In this document: positions 61,366-64,000 of the stretch, piece after piece | Position numbering within the stretch: position 1 is the stretch's first letter | How the letters are laid out: every line of letters starts with the position of its first letter | Source: Massospora cicadina | Taxonomy: Eukaryota > Entomophthoromycota > Entomophthoromycetes > Entomophthorales > Entomophthoraceae | Assembly (NCBI GenBank): GCA_022478985.1 | Contig: JAKSZP010009321.1 | Location: 1-64,000 of the forward strand | Length of the DNA: 64,000 nt | Direction of reading: 5' to 3' | Program-made: the position numbers and the translations under genes | Notes under the pieces: generated by a model | Seen by the model: the letters and a program-made list of their open reading frames with translations, nothing else | Told to the model about the DNA's origin: nothing | The model's database searches: none

Positions 61366-63470
61366 ACTATCTGCACCTTTTATTGTGCTTTTGGCCATAA
61401 GCTGCACCTGCTCTTCCAGAGAGGGCATCAATCAAAATGAAATCTTCCCTGACGCAATGGGAAGTGCTGACTATCATTATGAACCTGCCATTGGCACCAA
61501 TGTTGCCTTCTCATGGGGTAAACATGGGTGTTACATTCAGGAAAAACCTGTGTCCCCATAAGAGCACAAAAGGGACAAACAGGCCCATAGAGAAACTTCC
61601 AAGGCAGCAGCGTTGGCAGCGTCCATGATCCCACCTGCTCAGACCCAAGCTGACAATGATTCATTCACATAAGAAGTGGCTTGAGAATCTGCTTACCAAT
61701 CAGATTGGGCCCATCATCCTGTGGAACAAATGTTATAGTAGGTTTTACCCGTGCAAAGTACTATGCATTGATCAAAACCAAAATTTTCCAACCCAACCCC
61801 CATGAGTTATTATCAACATCTGATAGTGCACCGCAAGAGTACATTAAACAGAAAAGTTGACTCACATAAAAAATACCAAATTAAAAATAAATCTGCAGCA
61901 AAGGTGATCCTTAAGAACAATTACACTCTACTGGTGACCCATGCGCAAAACAAGGATTCTTAGAAAACTGGTAAAGTAGCCCAATAAGGGCAAGGTGACC
62001 TTTCCATTGCACCTAAGGTGCGATGGGGGTCTCCTTTACAATAGGGACATTAAACAATGCTGTACTCAAGGCCTGGCCGTCCCAAGCTAGGAAGCTGAGT
62101 TTTTAAAGAATAATTTACCTGTGGATATTCTACCCATTCAGGAATCCCACTGTCCACACTGTGCCAAGGAAACACGGGAAACCACGCTCCTCCACTCCCT
62201 TTCTTTTTTGTCGCCTCACTGTGGGTTGCTTATACATGTGACCTGTAGTTTTAAATTTATTTTCTAAAAACATTGTACCTTGATAGACGCATGCTGGTTA
62301 TGTCCTTTTTGTGGGACTTTGTCGTGCATGCTATTGTTAATATTTATGCCTTGACATGTGCATGAGCTTGCTGGGAATTCCTCTCTCTGTAACTTCCCTT
62401 CCACTTCCACCTGATTAATTTGTGGTGGGCGACCTGAACTGCTGGGCCAACCCAGCCACTAACTGCTGGCCATCAACGCATACCCTCCCCCTGCAGGGGC
62501 ATGTTAAACTTCGCGTTCTAAAAGCCAACTTGGGGCTTTTTGATACCCTCTCCAAACATGCACCACTGCTACCCAACATGTCCCATCCCCATGTACACAA
62601 CAGTCAGCTGAGGTCTATGTCTCGCATTGACCTTATTCTTGCCCCATTGAACTTTTGCCCCCAAATTTCACGCTTTACAACGACAAAAATCAATTTCTCT
62701 GACCACAGGATGGTGGAAATTTTCTTTAATTTTGTTAAGACCGGCGGCACAAGCGCCAAAGTGGTGCAAACTTTGGCCAGCCAAGATTGAGTTGCCCACA
62801 TTTTCCTCATGGGTTGACACAAAAACTTCAGCACTGGAATTCACCACACCATTCTGTGCGGACCCACTTTCTACCTGGTCACCCTTTAAAGCAAACACCA
62901 TCCTTCAGGCATGCCACCTCTCATCACGTCACTCTCAGACTGCCTCAGCGGTCATTAAGTGCAAGCTTTCAGAAGTGGACCACCTTGTATCTAATGTCCC
63001 TGCTGCAGGATACAGCCTAGATTGGGGTTGCAAGTGGGCAGAAGTATCTGCTCATATCAACGCACTTGTAAGACAACACAAACATCGCTTTTGTGTTCAG
63101 TATAAGGCAAAAAATACAATGGGAGGTGACACATGCTCCGCCTATTTTTTCCACAAATTTTTTTGCGATGTGACAGAGCTTGGACTGCAAACAGGTGAGG
63201 CGTCCAGACCAAACTTTGCAGAAACTCCAGCTAAAGTGGCAGTCAAAGTTTGAAACTATTACTCTAAATTGTATCAATCTATTCCAGTTGATCAGCCTGA
63301 AATTGATGAGTTATTCAATGGCGCGCATAACCTCACCAATTCCTGATGCCTGGAGCTGATGAATTTTCTTACTCAAAGCAAACTATAGTATGCCATTTGT
63401 GGTGCACCACATGGGAAGTGCCCAGGTCCAGATGGGATCATGTATGAGTTCTAAAAGAGATATTTTATTT

Positions 63471-63756
63471 ATTTATTCAAGGCAAGTTGACCAGGGGACG
63501 GACATTACCAAAAGAAAGAAAGTAAATATCAACATGAAACCTGAGCAGAGTCAACTCCATCAGAGAAAGTTTTTCACCTTCAGATTGGGACTCGGATTTT
63601 TATGGTTAATCCATGGGTAAGGTTTTTGTGTTATTAGAACTACTAACAGCCAATAGCTTCCTTTGGCTGGCACCCTAATTGATTTGCAAAGGGCGGGAAT
63701 TGAACCTGCAACCTTCAGGTTGGTAGCTGTATGCCCTACCAACTTGCCTTACCCCT
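63471..63756 (-). mobile_element. SINE-A copy 2, tRNA-derived (minus)
   Basis: Inserted in L4 reverse transcriptase just after YEF; near-duplicate flanks GAGATAT..TTTA at 63,457 and 63,760 are the TSD. Minus strand: A box GTTGGTAGGGCATAC (63,729-63,743), B box GGTTCAATTCC (63,696-63,706), then a body and the tail GGTAATGTCCGTCCCCTGG..CAACTTGCC followed by TTGAATAAATAAATAAAAT. Younger-looking than copy 1 because the promoter boxes are intact. Confidence 0.85.
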
Positions 63757-64000
63757 TACGAGATATATTTTAATTATTTCTCCTCTTTGTTGCTTGCCTC
63801 AATGAAAAAGTGTCTGTTAGAAATGCGCCTCCTTCCTTGAAGTTAGGAGGCCTATATAATAAAGCTGTATAAAAAAGGGGATAAGCTGGATTTGGCCAAC
63901 TGGCGCCCCATATTACTTTCTAATACAGATACTAAATTATTTACTAAAATTATGGCCAACCGCCTAGGGGAATTTGCTTCTGGAGTGATATCCTCCGAGA

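Larger units (their letters stand above)
59480..61366 (-). mobile_element. T2: non-autonomous LTR element inside L4
   Basis: Perfect TSD CTATC at 59,475-59,479 and 61,367-61,371. LTRs 59,480-60,053 (574 bp) and 60,795-61,366 (572 bp). The internal region of 741 bp has no gag or pol. On the minus strand AGTGGGGGGTAA precedes LTR start TGTAACG, a polypurine tract, so orientation is minus, opposite to T1. It shares the tandem 145-bp units with T1. The 198-codon minus frame at 60,054-60,650 spans these units and reads like repeat translation (GWEDHRQQ/GWEDHHQQ recurs); not recognised as a protein. Confidence 0.75.
58706..64000 (+). mobile_element. LINE L4 (Tad1-like), runs off the window
   Basis: ORF1, about 58,880-59,474 and from 61,372 on, aligns with L2 ORF1: ADEAA near 59,108, MPELCMGKAIEVI at 59,321-59,360, then the damaged knuckle. 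T2 interrupts it after APSI. ORF2 endonuclease: ILPIQESHC near 62,125-62,165, VVGDLNCW near 62,421-62,445, RIDLILAP near 62,623 and FSDHRMV near 62,695. Reverse transcriptase: CPGPDGIMYEF at 63,419-63,451, SINE-A at 63,471, then KKGDKLDLAN near 63,875 and ANRLGEFASGVISSE to the end. Several stops and shifts are present. 5' boundary uncertain. Confidence 0.8.

Overview
This window looks like a transposon graveyard from a eukaryote, most likely a fungus. Four non-LTR elements carry the GDFNCW-type endonuclease, the reverse transcriptase and the terminal zinc finger typical of fungal Tad1-like LINEs. Other support comes from Ty3/gypsy elements, tRNA-derived SINEs, very short AT-rich introns (38-47 nt) and strong AT bias. 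CpG is scarce by eye, and many internal stops (TGA, TAG) look like decayed CGA or CAG codons. I cannot name the species.

Layout. 1-0.7 kb: 3' end of a LINE. 1.1-2.0 kb: SINE and 46-bp tandem repeats. 1,985-10,420: full-length LINE L1 (+) with 17-bp target-site duplications (TSDs) and a solo LTR in its endonuclease. 10.4-14.5 kb: Helitron-like ends, short repeats, AT-rich sequence. 14,551-16,575: dead PTC7-like PP2C phosphatase gene split by a solo LTR. 17-42.5 kb: a composite inverted-repeat element carrying a long nest of later insertions: LINE L2 (19,920-25,153, -), a SINE, an LTR-internal-LTR-internal-LTR array, the short LTR element T1 and gypsy A (30,707-40,211). 42.5-44.4 kb: the only stretch resembling host genes, with a PDRG1/prefoldin-like gene and a possible convergent exon. 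44,411-55,845: gypsy B with several insertions. 56.2-64 kb: LINE L3 (-) and LINE L4 (+), the latter interrupted by LTR element T2 and a SINE.

How the parts relate. SINE 3' ends match the 3' tails of LINEs L2 and L3, so those LINEs are the likely source of the SINEs' machinery. Paralogous copies inside the window serve as empty sites for many insertions, so the order of events can be read directly.

Most unusual: five tiny insertions of about 14-19 nt (core CCATCTAGTACT plus an A-run), each flanked by a 14-18 bp duplication of the target. They look like target-primed retroposition of an extremely short RNA. The source was not found in the window, and assembly artefact must be excluded.
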